The notes under the pieces are model-generated. The model did no database searches. It worked only from the letters and a program-made list of their open reading frames with translations, and was not told where the DNA came from. A program made the position numbers and the translations under genes. Of a stretch of 64,000 bases of DNA, positions 1-9,982 are shown piece after piece. Origin of the DNA: Dillenia suffruticosa (lineage: Eukaryota > Streptophyta > Magnoliopsida > Dilleniales > Dilleniaceae). Location of the stretch: assembly GCA_033439265.1 (NCBI GenBank), contig JAVTVX010000001.1, positions 18,618,608-18,682,607 on the forward strand, in the 5' to 3' direction. How positions within the stretch are numbered: the stretch's first letter is position 1; the number at the start of each line of letters is the position of its first letter.

Positions 1-177
1 CAAAATTATGAAGATAAGGGCTTCCGATCCTCCAAAGCTGGGTGGGATCAAGAAAGCAATGAAAACAAAGGCTTTCCATTTGCTGAAGCCAGCTGGGGTC
101 AAGTGTCCTTTGAAGCACCACCTATCCCTCCACCTGTTATGGATGAATCTGAATGGTCTGATGGCTGGAGGGATTAA
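1..177 (+). CDS. C-terminal coding piece of an unidentified gene (5' end outside window)
   Basis: Frame 1 is open from the first base to a TAA at 175-177 and encodes 58 residues. The piece is rich in Trp, Phe, Asp, Glu and Ser. It contains two similar acidic/aromatic blocks (GWDQESNENKGF and ASWGQVSF), then APPIPPPV, and it ends in ESEWSDGWRD. A low-complexity acidic and aromatic tail of this kind often ends trafficking or adaptor proteins, but I do not recognise the family and give no function. No start codon or splice site is visible, so it is either a terminal exon or the end of a longer exon. The ATG-led frame starting at base 8 is a different frame and looks like a shadow. Confidence that this is a real coding end is moderate, based on composition and the clean stop. 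Confidence 0.5.
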   Translation, partial: QNYEDKGFRSSKAGWDQESNENKGFPFAEASWGQVSFEAPPIPPPVMDESEWSDGWRD

Positions 178-598
178 TCTTAAGATTAAGCACTTCCTTT
201 CATCTCTCTCTTTTTCTCTCCAATACTGGACTTGGTTTGACAGATTGCTCAACATATTGGTGGATTGTATGTATTGACCGTGTAACAAAATTTTGGCTGG
301 CATGGTCAGTCTTGGGCACAGTTGAAAAGTAGGAAGGGATGAGGCAAACATTTTTGTGTTACAAGTTGTCTTACTACATTTTCTTTTTCAGATTCATTAC
401 AATTGATCTTGGAGATGGTGAGGATTACATTAAAAAAATAAAATAAAATAAAACCAACCATACATGAGAACTCACAAACCCAATTGTACTGAAACAAACC
501 CAACAATTATTCTTAGTGACCGTGTACTCCTGGAAGTAAAATGTCATCATCTTTACAAAACCAAGGTTGGTGCAATGCTGATTATGTTGGATGTACGA
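178..598. other. Intergenic / 3' flank, about 420 bp
   Basis: AT-rich sequence between the plus-strand coding end and the minus-strand terminal exon at 801-599. The two genes converge here, so both 3' UTRs probably lie in it. I see no further gene or repeat. Confidence 0.5.
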
Positions 599-1407
599 CT
601 ACTTGAGATAAGTAGAAATGAGACCAAAGCAAAATGTAGCAATAGAATGCACCGATTTACTACTGCTGCTGCTGCTGAAAATCAGGTGTTCTCCAGGTAA
701 ATTTCTCAGAGGTTCTCTTCCTGGCATTGTTTCTATTGTTGTTTCTTCCTCGGCCATGTTTGGCGGCATGCACGGAGAAGTAGGTGGAGAAATTGCAGCA
801 CCTGTTAAATGGAATTCAAATGTTAGTCTGTGAACAACTATATTAGGGCAAAATCTGCAACTTTTGGTAAAAATGTCCTAATTATTTTCATTCAAACTAC
901 GTGACCCAATTCATTCCTGAGTAATAGTATATGGACCAAATGAGTCATGTAACATTATTCATACATTTACAAAACCATTTATTATGTGAAAGCCATTACC
1001 TAAGCTATTTGATCAAAAGGTCTCGAATGACAAAGATTCGAAATAAATAAATAAATAAACAAAATAACAAATTATGATTTTTATTGAATATTGAAAGTAA
1101 ATGACAAAATTCTTTTAATTCTAATAGACCAGTGAAAATAATTTACACAATTTCTTGCTTCAAAAAGTATTACTTAAAACTAGAATGTGTTTTAATGAGA
1201 AACCTAAATTCAGATTTTTCCTGGTCTCAATGTCCCTCGTCCCATTGATGGACATAAAAGACATGTTTGGAAACCTAGGGCTTGAGCATCTGAAGCACTA
1301 TGGAGTTTAAAGCAAAGAAAAATGAGAGAATTTTGTGTTGCTTACTTGGAGTAGGAGGAGAAGATGTAGGGACTATACTACTATCCTCTGCATACACAAA
1401 ACCAAAA

Positions 1408-1442
<35 letters not shown>

Positions 1443-2012
1443 CATAGAGAATTAAAGAGAGCAAGAAAATTATATAATCCTAGCTGTGATACTACCATTG
1501 CTTTGAAGAGGAAGCAAATTCAAAGAATTCGTCCCTGTTACGAAATTTGTTTCAAAAGATTGATCAATTTTGATTCAAAAAAAGCGAATTAGGGCAAAAT
1601 TGAAGATGCCTTCAAGAATTCAGGAAAGATCCGAAACCCGAGCAGAGAGATTCGAGAGAGCCACTGGAAGTCGAGTTTCTCTGCTGACAGACAGAGAAGA
1701 GAGAGATGAGTCCTGTTGTGTTGAGCGGGAAACCGAGTGTCTGAGGCTAAATGAGAAGGTAACAGAGGCATTCGCTGTTGCTAGACTCCAAATTGGCGGC
1801 GAAGATGTTGCAGCACGGGGAAGAAGGTGAAAGCATGATGGAGTTCGGAGGCAATGAGACATAAGGAAGGCACGTTGAAAACACGGTGGTGGTGGTTGAG
1901 ACGGCAGTGATGCTGTTGAGATTCTGATGATGATTGTTGATGTGAGAAGAGTTAGGAGTAGGAAATTTGGAGAAGAGATCACTGGAAAGTGAAGGTTGAT
2001 GATGGCTTCCAT
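599..2012 (-). pseudogene. LTPG-type lipid-transfer protein, three exons, frameshifted and with an internal stop
   Basis: Reads on the minus strand as exon 1 2012-1638, exon 2 1387-1346 and exon 3 801-599. The ATG at 2012 opens a signal-peptide-like start (MEAIINLHF, then FLLLTLLTSTIII). The cysteine-motif body (CLPYV, PCCNIF, ECLCYLL, LGFPLNTTG, SVCQ) lies in another frame, so one indel lies between them near 1900. The body frame also carries a single TAG at about 1750, just after CLCYLLI. All three exons nevertheless join in phase 1, as in the neighbouring LTPG genes: exon 2 is a short Ser/Pro linker (PTSSPPTP) and exon 3 is open through a Ser run to a hydrophobic end. LTPGs are secreted eight-cysteine proteins anchored by GPI to the plasma membrane and linked to lipid export. 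Intact splicing with two lesions suggests recent decay or sequence error. Confidence 0.65.
1410..1439. repeat. (GA)n microsatellite
   Basis: About 15 uninterrupted AG units. They lie in intron 1 of the LTPG pseudogene, just upstream (on the minus strand) of its exon 2 acceptor, and form a long pyrimidine tract on the sense strand. Confidence 0.95.
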
Positions 2013-2262
2013 GGTGGTTGATTACTCAGCTTTTTCTTTTTTCTAATCTGATTGATTCTTGATGTTAGAGAAAGAAAGAGAGGGATTTTTGTGTTTCAGG
2101 GACTTGCGTGATGGTGGGAAAGTGACGGTTATAACTGAATTAGAAAATGTCACCAACATTTCCAAAGATGCCTCTTCGTCGAATACGGGCCTGATGACAA
2201 GACTGGCCCAAAATTAGGCCCATGAGCTAAACTGGGCGGTGACGGAAGCAAAAGCTTTGTTT

Positions 2263-2378
2263 TTTTATTTTTTTTATTTTTATTTTTTTAGTAAATGAGA
2301 TGTAATCAAACGGAATCGAACCAAAAAAATGAAGATGGAAATGAGGAGGCTCTACCGCTTGAGTTGTCCCTGAGGGAC
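2263..2378 (-). mobile_element. tRNA-derived SINE with 15-bp target-site duplication
   Basis: The 15 bases GCAAAAGCTTTGTTT occur at 2248-2262 and again at 2379-2393. Between them the minus strand reads as a tRNA-like head. An A-box-like stretch (AAGCGGTAGAGC) is followed about 30 bases later by a perfect RNA polymerase III B box (GGTTCGATTCC), and the element ends in an A-rich tail, seen as the T-rich run at 2263-2290 on the plus strand. Head, promoter boxes, A tail and target duplication together define a SINE of about 116 bp. It lies in the promoter-side DNA of the LTPG pseudogene. Confidence 0.85.
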
Positions 2379-2574
2379 GCAAAAGCTTTGTTTATCTGCT
2401 TTCCCAGGGATCCCCCGAATGTTCGTTGAGCAGTAGAGTTTTTTTGACTTTTATTCTTCTTTTTCTGATTTGATTTCACTTGATTGCATATCCTTGTACC
2501 AAAAAAGGATCCCCAAATGCAAAATAGGCTTGTCTCCCAGCCCATGGCTCAATTATGCACCACTTTTTTATAGG

Positions 2575-2765
2575 ATTGCTTTTAATTTCTTTAGATTGAA
2601 TGGTCAGACACTTTACCCCTTAATCAAAGTTCTCGAGTTCAACCTCTGAAAATAGCACAAAAGGATTTAATAGAGTCAACCCCTGAAATGAGCTTCATAG
2701 TACTCGAGCCAGATTAGTTGAGTAAAGTCTGGATACCGGTGATAAAAACAAAAAAAAAAAACAAA
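2575..2765 (+). mobile_element. SINE-like element, family with GATTAGTNGAG motif
   Basis: Begins near a sequence resembling a tRNA A box and has a B-box-like CGAGTTCAACCTC at 2633-2645. It continues through CCAGATTAGTTGAGT and ends in an A-rich tail at about 2745-2765. The same order of blocks recurs at 8528-8700 (reverse), 27184-27383 and 53600-53818. Boundaries are approximate because I did not find a clear target duplication. Confidence 0.6.
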
Positions 2766-2962
2766 AAATTGAGATTGCCTTCCTTTCCGCTGCACAAAGG
2801 TAACCCACCTCAACAATTTTGGAGCCGCTGACCCATGTATCTTGGGGCTTTAACACACATTCTCTTTCCATCATTTAACTCAAAAGTTTAGAGCATTCAC
2901 ATTTGATTAGAAACCAAATTTTTTACAATAATTAACATAGATTTTTTCATGTGATATCTTTT

Positions 2963-3843
2963 TCATATAACCCAAGCATGAAGAGTCATGGACAGTAAAA
3001 ATATTTCAAGCGTCAAAATCCTGGCCTTGCCACCGCCATGGGAAGATGCAGTTCCAAGGACACTTGAGCTAGGATTATAATTCATGGTGGAACCTGGTTG
3101 CGCGGCCACTGAGCTGGAGGTGTTCACTTGAGGTGAACTCGGCTGAACCGGTAGGCCTAGCGCAGGTGCTACCGGTGCAGTAGGTTGTGCAGGCGTTGGC
3201 ACAGGCACCAGTCCTGGTGTTGGTTCAAAGGGTTGTGGTATGGTGGAACCTGGTTGCCCAGCCACTGAGTTAGAGGTGTTCCCTTGAGGTGAACTCGGCT
3301 GAACCGGTAGGCCTAGCGCCGGTGCTACCGGTACAGTAGGTTGTGCAGACATTGGCACAGGCACCAGTCCTGGTGTTGGTTCAGAGGGTTGTGGTTGCTC
3401 CGTTATAGCCGGTGGAAATAAAATTGGCACTGAAAAAATATAACCAAAGAAAAAGTTTACCATTTTATATAGGAAGAATCTTTCGGGTCGAGAAAATGTT
3501 AAAGGGCATATAGGAAGTTACCTTGACATAGAGAGAGAGGAGGGGCTGAAATGGAACAGCTTGATAGTGGGATAGTAATTGGTATGTTCAAAGAAGGATC
3601 AGACGACGCAACCATTGAGCACAAGCAATGAAAGCCAATCTCAATGATTTGATTGAGTGCTTTGCAGCAAGAGTCAACTGGGTTCATACCAATTTGTGGG
3701 GGGAAGCATTGCCCAAAGTCTATGCCTTCCAAGGAGCATCCATGGACTTGGGTCCTTACGTTTTGGGGCAAAAGGACCAACATAAAAAATATTAAAGCAT
3801 ATGCAGATCTTGAGAAAACCAATCCTTTAAAACTCATCTTCAT
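2963..3843 (-). CDS. GPI-anchored non-specific lipid-transfer protein (LTPG-like), two exons, duplicated Pro-rich linker
   Basis: Exon 1 is 3843-3522 (donor AAG/GTAACT) and exon 2 is 3429-2963 (acceptor TTTTTTCAG). Joined, they give 262 residues. I chose the ATG at 3843 because the frame upstream lacks another ATG. A signal peptide covers roughly residues 1-30 (hydrophobic ALIFFMLVLLP). The eight-cysteine domain spans about residues 34-107 in the order C, C, CC, CLC, C, C. A Pro/Ser/Val-rich linker follows, carrying a 52-residue tandem duplication, and the C-terminus is hydrophobic (LTLEIFLLSMTL), as expected for GPI attachment. LTPGs bind lipids in the cysteine-braced pocket and act at the outer plasma membrane and cell wall, for example in cuticle or suberin lipid export. 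The linker is longer than usual for the family. Substrate is unknown. Confidence 0.88.
3086..3397 (-). repeat. 156-bp tandem duplication inside LTPG linker
   Basis: Two copies, about 3086-3241 and 3242-3397, differ at a small number of bases. The unit is 156 bp, exactly 52 codons, so the reading frame is kept. Each copy encodes EPTPGLVPVP, APALGLPVQPSSPQ and QPGST blocks. Confidence 0.92.
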
Positions 3844-4574
3844 ATTCACTGATTGATGGATGGAGACTCAATTGGTTTTTCTCTCAAAGTTCGGTTTTTT
3901 GGGCAATAGTTAGTTAAATAGGAAGTGCGGTTTGCATGTTACAACCAATTCACATACTATTCATGTTGCCCCTATGTATCACTCTTTTTCAAGCTTTATT
4001 TTTCCCTGTTTAATTGCGATTTGACCGCGAGTTCACAGGTTTTGCAGGAGTGTCGAGTCAATAAAATGCTAGATCATGGTTTATGTGTTGTGCTCGCAAT
4101 AAAGTTGATCTGATTCGTAGGTGAAGAAGAAAAGAAACAAGTGATTGTTAAAATAGACGTGATACATATTTCATAATTTCAAATTTTCAAAATTTTAAAT
4201 TTAAACCTAATCGCTTAAGAAAGTATGCTTTTGATTTCATGACATATTGTCACATTGCTGGGCATTTCGGTGCGATCGTGTAGATGTCACAGCAAGCGGA
4301 GGTCTTGTACCAAGTTTGACAGTCTGCCAACCTTTTTCTAAGCTTAAAAAGAAGAAGAAAAAAAAAAATGGAACGACCATAGCACAAAAATTTTGATATC
4401 TAAGCATTTCTTTGATTAAATTGTAGAACAATTTATTATTCAATAAACAATGACTCAATGACAAATCCCAAATCAATTCAATATCTCCAAACAATATTCA
4501 CACCCGAACTGTAAAAAAGAATTATCACCCTACTAGAAAACATGAATATATAAACCATTGTGGTACATAACAAT
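3844..4574. other. Intergenic region between two minus-strand LTPG genes
   Basis: About 730 bp holding the promoter of the LTPG gene ending at 2963 and the 3' flank of the next one. It is AT-rich. I see no coding sequence, tRNA or clear repeat. Confidence 0.6.
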
Positions 4575-5542
4575 CTAGTAGTACTTAAAAACCAGAACTC
4601 CTAAAGAGGAAAGCAGAACAAGTGGTGAAGCAGTAAGAGAGGGCACGGCAGTAGATGGAGTCAGAACTGGACGGACCCCAGCAGTAGTGGTTGGTGCTTC
4701 AGGGTTCACCGTGGATGATGCCGGAGTTATATCTTGACTTGTATCAGATTCTGGTGCTGCTGCGGGTGATACTGATCCTATAGATTGAAGACAAGAATCA
4801 GAAATTAATACCATTTTTGAGCCTTCTTGTTTTGGGAATGTATAATTTATTAATAGATGATTACCTGCAGGGCTTGAAGAAGGAGCTTCACTAGGAGAAA
4901 GAGTTGGAGCAAGTGATACAGGACCTGCCAACAATCAAACATGGTAAAGTAGCACACAAAATCTTATAAAAATTTTGATTAAAGTAAATTTTATGGAGCA
5001 TAAACACACACACTGATGTAAGAAAAGTTACAAAAATAATGTATATCTAGACATTCAAGGGAGTACAATACCTGGGGCTGCTACGGGTGCGCCAGAGGCT
5101 GCAAACAGAACAAATGGAAAATAGGTGAACAAATTTTGCACAACACTGGACTAAGAGAATGCAATTTTTTCTTTTTTATAATATGAGAAAGTCTTATTTT
5201 ACCTTTGCATTGGACAGGAACTCCAGCCATGTTACAAGCACGAGGGAGCGAAATGGCTAGCGAACGGTTGAAAGGTATTTGGAAGGGAACATTTCCGGTG
5301 ACAATGAGGCAAAGACAATCCATGCCACCACTGGTAAGAGATTTTAGCGCATTGCAGCAATCGGCAGTTGGTGAAGTCCCATTGCTTGAACTATTGGTGA
5401 TGTAATTCATACAAGGCGTGAAGCTACTAATCATCGAAGCTGAGCACGGGGAACTGACCTGACCATGAACAGGTAGGATCACAACCACCAAAGCTATTGC
5501 TAAGGTAAGAACTAAGCGAGGAACGTCCGCAAAAAATGCCAT
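4575..5542 (-). CDS. GPI-anchored non-specific lipid-transfer protein (LTPG-like), four exons with a 27-nt microexon
   Basis: Exons on the minus strand are 5542-5203, 5098-5072, 4924-4865 and 4777-4575. All have GT-AG borders and all junctions are in phase 1, giving 209 residues. The signal peptide covers about residues 1-27 (LVLTLAIALVVVILP, ending VHG). The eight-cysteine domain runs in the order C (SSPC), C (FTPC), CC, CLC, C (RAC), C (VQC), with the family-typical LPRACNM before the last cysteine. Exons 2-4 encode an Ala/Pro/Ser/Thr linker and a hydrophobic GPI-type tail (PLVLLSSLGVLVF) ending FKYY. Expected role: lipid binding at the outer face of the plasma membrane. A TATA-like ATTTATAG lies 67 bp upstream of the ATG. 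The gene is divergent from the LTPG gene at 6303. Confidence 0.9.
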
Positions 5543-5608
5543 AGTATTTGTTTAGTTTTGGTACTATGTTTCAGAATTTGATGCTTTGGCAAATGATATG
5601 AGGAGGGA

Positions 5609-5616
5609 ATTTATAG
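5609..5616 (-). promoter_or_regulatory. TATA-like box of the minus-strand LTPG gene
   Basis: CTATAAAT on the minus strand, 67 bp upstream of the ATG at 5542. This spacing is plausible for a short 5' UTR. Confidence 0.5.
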
Positions 5617-5995
5617 ATAGGGATGTTAAAGGAGATAAACTTGAGGGAAAGCCAGGTGGGATTGAAGTGGGTTTTAGAGATCAACTACTTCAACCAACCG
5701 GTTTGTGTAAAGGGATTAAGTTGGGTAATAACAATCAAGGATTCTAATGAAATTTCATTACTTTTTTCTTTTTTTAGATTTTTTTGGCCCCTTCTTGACT
5801 GGGATCCTGTTGAATGAACTAAATCGGTCACCAGTTCCTAATCCCATGTTTTGTGATCTCCAAGTTGACCAGCTGTGATCAGTTTTTCAAATGTTGATTA
5901 CTTCACAAGATTCAAAAGTTTCATTTAAAGTGGAGTTAGGTGACCCAACTTCTTTGTTCCAATGTACATGTATTTTCACACTTAGCTGCTGCCCT

Positions 5996-6031
<36 letters not shown>

Positions 6032-6302
6032 AGTTAATTTCTGAGACAGGAAAATATAATAAATTTATTCATCGGATTTCTACTTAGCAAAATCTCCAAG
6101 GAACACGTTTAAGCTGCTGTAATGAATAGCTTACGTCACGAAGGCTCGTGTAGTTTACCAGAACAGACCATACATTATTCATCTTCTTGTATAAATCCAC
6201 TTTCAACCTTCAATCTTCACTCAGGTCCTGCAAAGTCAGAGCACAGAAACACATCTGAATAGAACGGGGAAAAAGAGGATTAAAGTTCTCAAAACACCAT
6301 CC
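5617..6302. other. Divergent promoter region of two LTPG genes, with (GA)n tract
   Basis: The head-to-head intergenic space between the LTPG genes starting at 5542 (minus) and 6303 (plus) is about 760 bp in all, and this stretch is most of it. It holds an uninterrupted (GA)n run at about 5997-6028 and a TATA-like box at 6189-6196. GAGA-type tracts in plant promoters can bind BPC-family factors; that role here is inference. Confidence 0.6.
6189..6196 (+). promoter_or_regulatory. TATA-like box of the plus-strand LTPG gene
   Basis: GTATAAAT, 107 bp upstream of the ATG at 6303. This fits a transcript start near 6220. Confidence 0.55.
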
Positions 6303-7241
6303 ATGGCTGCAAAAGCAACTAAAATAGGTTTCTTCGTAGTCACATTGACAGCAGTTCTGGCTAGTAGAGCCACAGCTCAATCAGGGTGCACCAATGTGCT
6401 ACTAGCCATGGCTCCATGCCTAAATTATGTCACAGGAACTTCATCGACTCCATCTTCTTCATGCTGCTCAATTTTGGGCAGTGTCGTGCAATCACAGCCA
6501 CAGTGCCTTTGCTTTGCACTTGGTGGCGGGGCTGCTTCACTTGGTATCACAATTAACCAGACTCTAGCTCTCGCCCTCCCTGCTGCTTGCCATGTCAAAA
6601 CTCCACCTGTTAGCAACTGCAATAGTAATGCTCCCACAGAACTTCTTCCATTCTAGTTCTACAAAGTTGAAGCTATAAGCAAAATGCTATTTGTCACCGT
6701 TGAAGTTCACCATTTTTCTAAACTCACAACAATAACTTGGAGAAATTTTGTTAGTGATTTATAACGTTCTCCTCTTAACAAGCATTCAAAGAATTGATTT
6801 CTGAATCTGATTTTTTGTACTCTGTCAACAGCTGTAGCTGCACCAGCGGCTTCTCCTGCATTTTCTCCAATAGGTTCTCCGGAGAGTTCACCAACGGACT
6901 CTTCTTCTTCTTCTTCTTCTTCGAATTCATCACCATTTTCAGGTACTCTTCTTCTTCTTCTTCTTCGAATTCATCACCATTTTCAGGTACGCATAAATGT
7001 GAAAAATGGTGAATCGTTGTCTAAGATTATGTTGTTCTTCTAATGCTTAGGTTATTTATATTTTCTTGTATGAATGGATGTAGGAGCCGGATCAAAAACT
7101 AGTCCGTCAGTGAGTGCAGACTCCACGTCTGATGCTAGTTATGTCAAGATTTTACCTGTTGGAGTCACCATTTTTGCTCTCGATGTCGCTTCATTTCTCT
7201 TAATTCTCAGCAGCTTCTACTGAGTGTTTGTCTTCCATAAA
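6303..7241 (+). CDS. GPI-anchored non-specific lipid-transfer protein (LTPG-like), three exons, duplicated splice donor
   Basis: Exons 6303-6624, 6832-6942 and 7084-7241 join in phase 1 to give 196 residues. The signal peptide covers residues 1-25 (FFVVTLTAVLAS, ending ATAQ). The eight-cysteine domain contains GCTNVL, APCLNYV, SSCCSIL, QCLCFAL, ITINQTLALALP, AACHV and SNCN. Exon 2 is an Ala/Pro/Ser linker ending in a Ser run encoded by TCT repeats. Exon 3 gives a hydrophobic C-terminus (KILPVGVTIFALDVASFLF) suited to GPI attachment. A 44-bp duplication at the end of exon 2 repeats the splice donor; only the first donor (GT at 6943) keeps the frame into exon 3. The protein is very similar in plan to the gene at 9983, pointing to tandem duplication. 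The role is inferred from the family. Confidence 0.9.
6899..6986 (+). repeat. 44-bp tandem duplication including a 5' splice site
   Basis: Copies at about 6899-6942 and 6943-6986 share a CTT/TTC run, then GAATTCATCACCATTTTCAG. Each is followed directly by GTAC. The unit is not a multiple of three. Confidence 0.93.
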
Positions 7242-7895
7242 AAGCTTTCAAACAATATTATAATACCCCATTTCCCTTGTAGTGACTTTGTACTAGAAGA
7301 GGATCTATGTTATGAAGTCATATGTATGAATGCTTTGACAATGCACTAAAATTCTGTAACAACATCTACGTCATTTAATTTTATGTCTAGACTGTCCTTC
7401 GAACTTATTGCCAATGATTTGGAGTTCTGAGCGATGCCTTAATTCATACCCACATGAACATCCTGCCTTTTTTTTTTGGGGGGGGGGGGAGGAAGACTTG
7501 AGGAATGCAAGAAAGCAAATTAGTAAGAAGAAAACCAACATGGACATGCCTCAGAAATCTGAGGAGTTAAGGCACATAGGCTAGGCAGATTTCCATAAAA
7601 GTTGAGGCATAATGCGAACGCCCATAATACCTCTGCGGTCTGCGCCTTTGCAGAACAAGGGTTCAACTTGCTGGAGTTGTAATTTCAGATGTTAATGGAG
7701 TTCTCAAAGGGCATAATCTCTTCAAAACCAACAAGAAGTTAATGACCGTACCAAGAACTAGAGATTTTAGGTAACTTGAACTTACATGGGCTTGTGAGAT
7801 GCGGACCCCATGTGTTTGGTGAGTATTGATTGGACAGAAACTGTGTTGACAAATTCAAAATAATTTATCTAAATTATATCTGAACCGACACAATT

Positions 7896-7928
<33 letters not shown>

Positions 7929-9883
7929 TATCTCAAATCGAAGACTCTCCCGTACACAAAAAAAAAAAATCAAAATAATTTAAATTTAATTTCAACTTCC
8001 ATCTCCCTATCCGTAGCTTCCCATTCTAGTCAAGCTCACAAATTTCTTAGGACTCAGGATAGTAGTCTAGGTTGCATCGAAAATGAAAAAACAGGAATGG
8101 GCACAAAATAATAAAAAAAAAAGTGATATTTAGTAAAAATATAAGAAATAGAAACTTGAGAAATATATAAATATAAAAAAATATAAACATTTGTATATAA
8201 AAATTAATTATTTTATAGAAATAATAGATAGTAATCTTTTATAATAAAATTTTAAAATAATCAAATATGTAATTATTAATTATAATATAAATAAGATAAA
8301 AATAAAAATTATAACAAAATAAATAAATAATTTATTAAATATGAAAAAATATGTATATATAAAAATTTTTGTATAAATATTAATTAATTTAGAATGTTAA
8401 AATATTTTAAAAATAAAAAACATTTCAAAAATATTTCAACAGTATTGAAAACTTTCTAAATTATGCGCGCAAAGTACACAAAAGCTTTCTATTTTTCCCA
8501 TAGAAGCAGGGTAAGGGGCATACGAGCATCTCTCCTTTTTTTTTTTATCCGAATTTTATCTAATTAATTCGATTCGAATACTATGAGATTTATTTTAGAG
8601 GTTAACTCTCCTAAATCCTTTTTCGTTATTTCCAATGATTGAACTCAAGACTTCTAATTAAAAGAATAGAATAACCGATCACTCAAACTAAAAAAATTTG
8701 GTATACAAGCATCTCTCAAATGCCATTACTATAGAGGCTTCACTTGCCGATGAATTTCGACTCAAGTGACACCAATCTCCCTCTCTTTGTAATAAATTCG
8801 GGTTTGAATTTCCCCGTAAACAAAAAATAGAGACTTCACTTGTTATACAACGGCTAATTACAAGTTTACAACCTTAGCGGTCAAATTTAAATTTGATAAT
8901 GTCTTTTTGCCGAATTATACTTCTTTAAGCGACTTCTTCCTACTTTTGCTCATTATAAAATGGATTTTGGTCCTTTTAGTAACATTTCTAGGAATGAATT
9001 TCCAAAAGAAAACACACAAATTATTCGAGACTATAATTACCAATATAATAATATTTTTAAATTTGAAAATTTTTCATTAGAGTACATTTTGTTAATTATT
9101 GACTAAATATTATAAACTCTATATCGTAAAACATTATTTTTATAAAAATTCAATGATTTAGAATTGACACAAACACAATTTAAAAATGTAACAACATGAA
9201 AACATTTATTGTACTAAGTAAGGTTCACTAGATGCATCCATCTACACTATTGTACTCTTTCATATCATATGCTTATATTATAATTGTTTTCTTTATACGA
9301 TAACAATAATCATACTTTTATTTCACTAAACAGAGTCAACGATATATATACTTGATATATATACTTTTACATCATTATACTCTATCTTGGGATATTAAAC
9401 CAATGAAAATGTATAATATACTCCAAACATGACCTAATATTGTTTGATTATTCATGGTTAGTTGAAGAAGCTAAAGATAAGAAATATGCAAATTAGGAAG
9501 AGATAGATATAATAATGGCATATTAAATTATTAATTATTTACTTATCTACAAAACCAAACACATCCAGATGGTTGGTCCTGGTTGCATTTATCAGAAAGG
9601 ATTGACGAAACACAGCTTTAATGGAGGGGAATCCATCTCTCTTTAACACGGAGCAACACTGTCCTTAAAATATTGTAAGGGATGGTAAACTAAAATAAAG
9701 GCAGAGAGAAAAAGTAAACAACATTCAATACCTTCCGTTGCAGCAATTTCCCATTATCCAAAGTTTAAATTGAATACCTCGGCTTAGGATCCAGATAAGT
9801 GCAAACCCAGAAAAAAGAAATAGGAGAGAGTTTGGTCACCCACATAAGGCCTTATAATATTGTCTCTTTCCTCCAAAAAAAAG
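7242..9883. other. Intergenic region, AT-rich
   Basis: No coding sequence recognised. It holds a G/T homopolymer junction near 7470-7490, a run of about 28 T at 7898-7925, and a very AT-rich stretch at 8090-8450. It also contains a reverse SINE-like copy at 8528-8700. Confidence 0.6.
8528..8700 (-). mobile_element. SINE-like element, reverse copy of the 2575-2765 family
   Basis: On the minus strand it reads AGTGATCGGTTATTC, a B-box-like CTTGAGTTCAATCATTG, then GGAAATAACGAAAAAGGA and TCGAATCGAATTAA. It ends in an A-rich tail, seen as the T run near 8530 on the plus strand. Block order matches the copy at 2575-2765. Confidence 0.6.
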
Positions 9884-9891
9884 TATATAAA
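9884..9891 (+). promoter_or_regulatory. TATA box of the second plus-strand LTPG gene
   Basis: TATATAAA, 92 bp upstream of the ATG at 9983. The upstream-extended open frame would run through this box, which supports the downstream start. Confidence 0.6.
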
Positions 9892-9982
9892 CCTCACAAA
9901 TCCCTCACTCATTCCACTTGTCTATAACAACCTCAATCACACAAAACACCCAAAAGCCCTAGATGGTTCCGGCTTTAATCTA

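Noticed and set aside
1570-1830. 86-residue plus-strand open frame
   Set aside because: Antisense to exon 1 of the LTPG pseudogene, whose cysteine motif explains the sequence.
2270-2380. tRNA gene candidate on the minus strand
   Set aside because: A and B boxes are present, but there is no complete cloverleaf and the stretch is flanked by a 15-bp duplication with an A tail, so it is a SINE.
3430-3463. Alternative start for the Pro-rich part of the minus-strand LTPG (MVNFFFGYIF)
   Set aside because: It lies in the intron just before a strong TTTTTTCAG acceptor. Splicing to exon 1 restores a complete LTPG.
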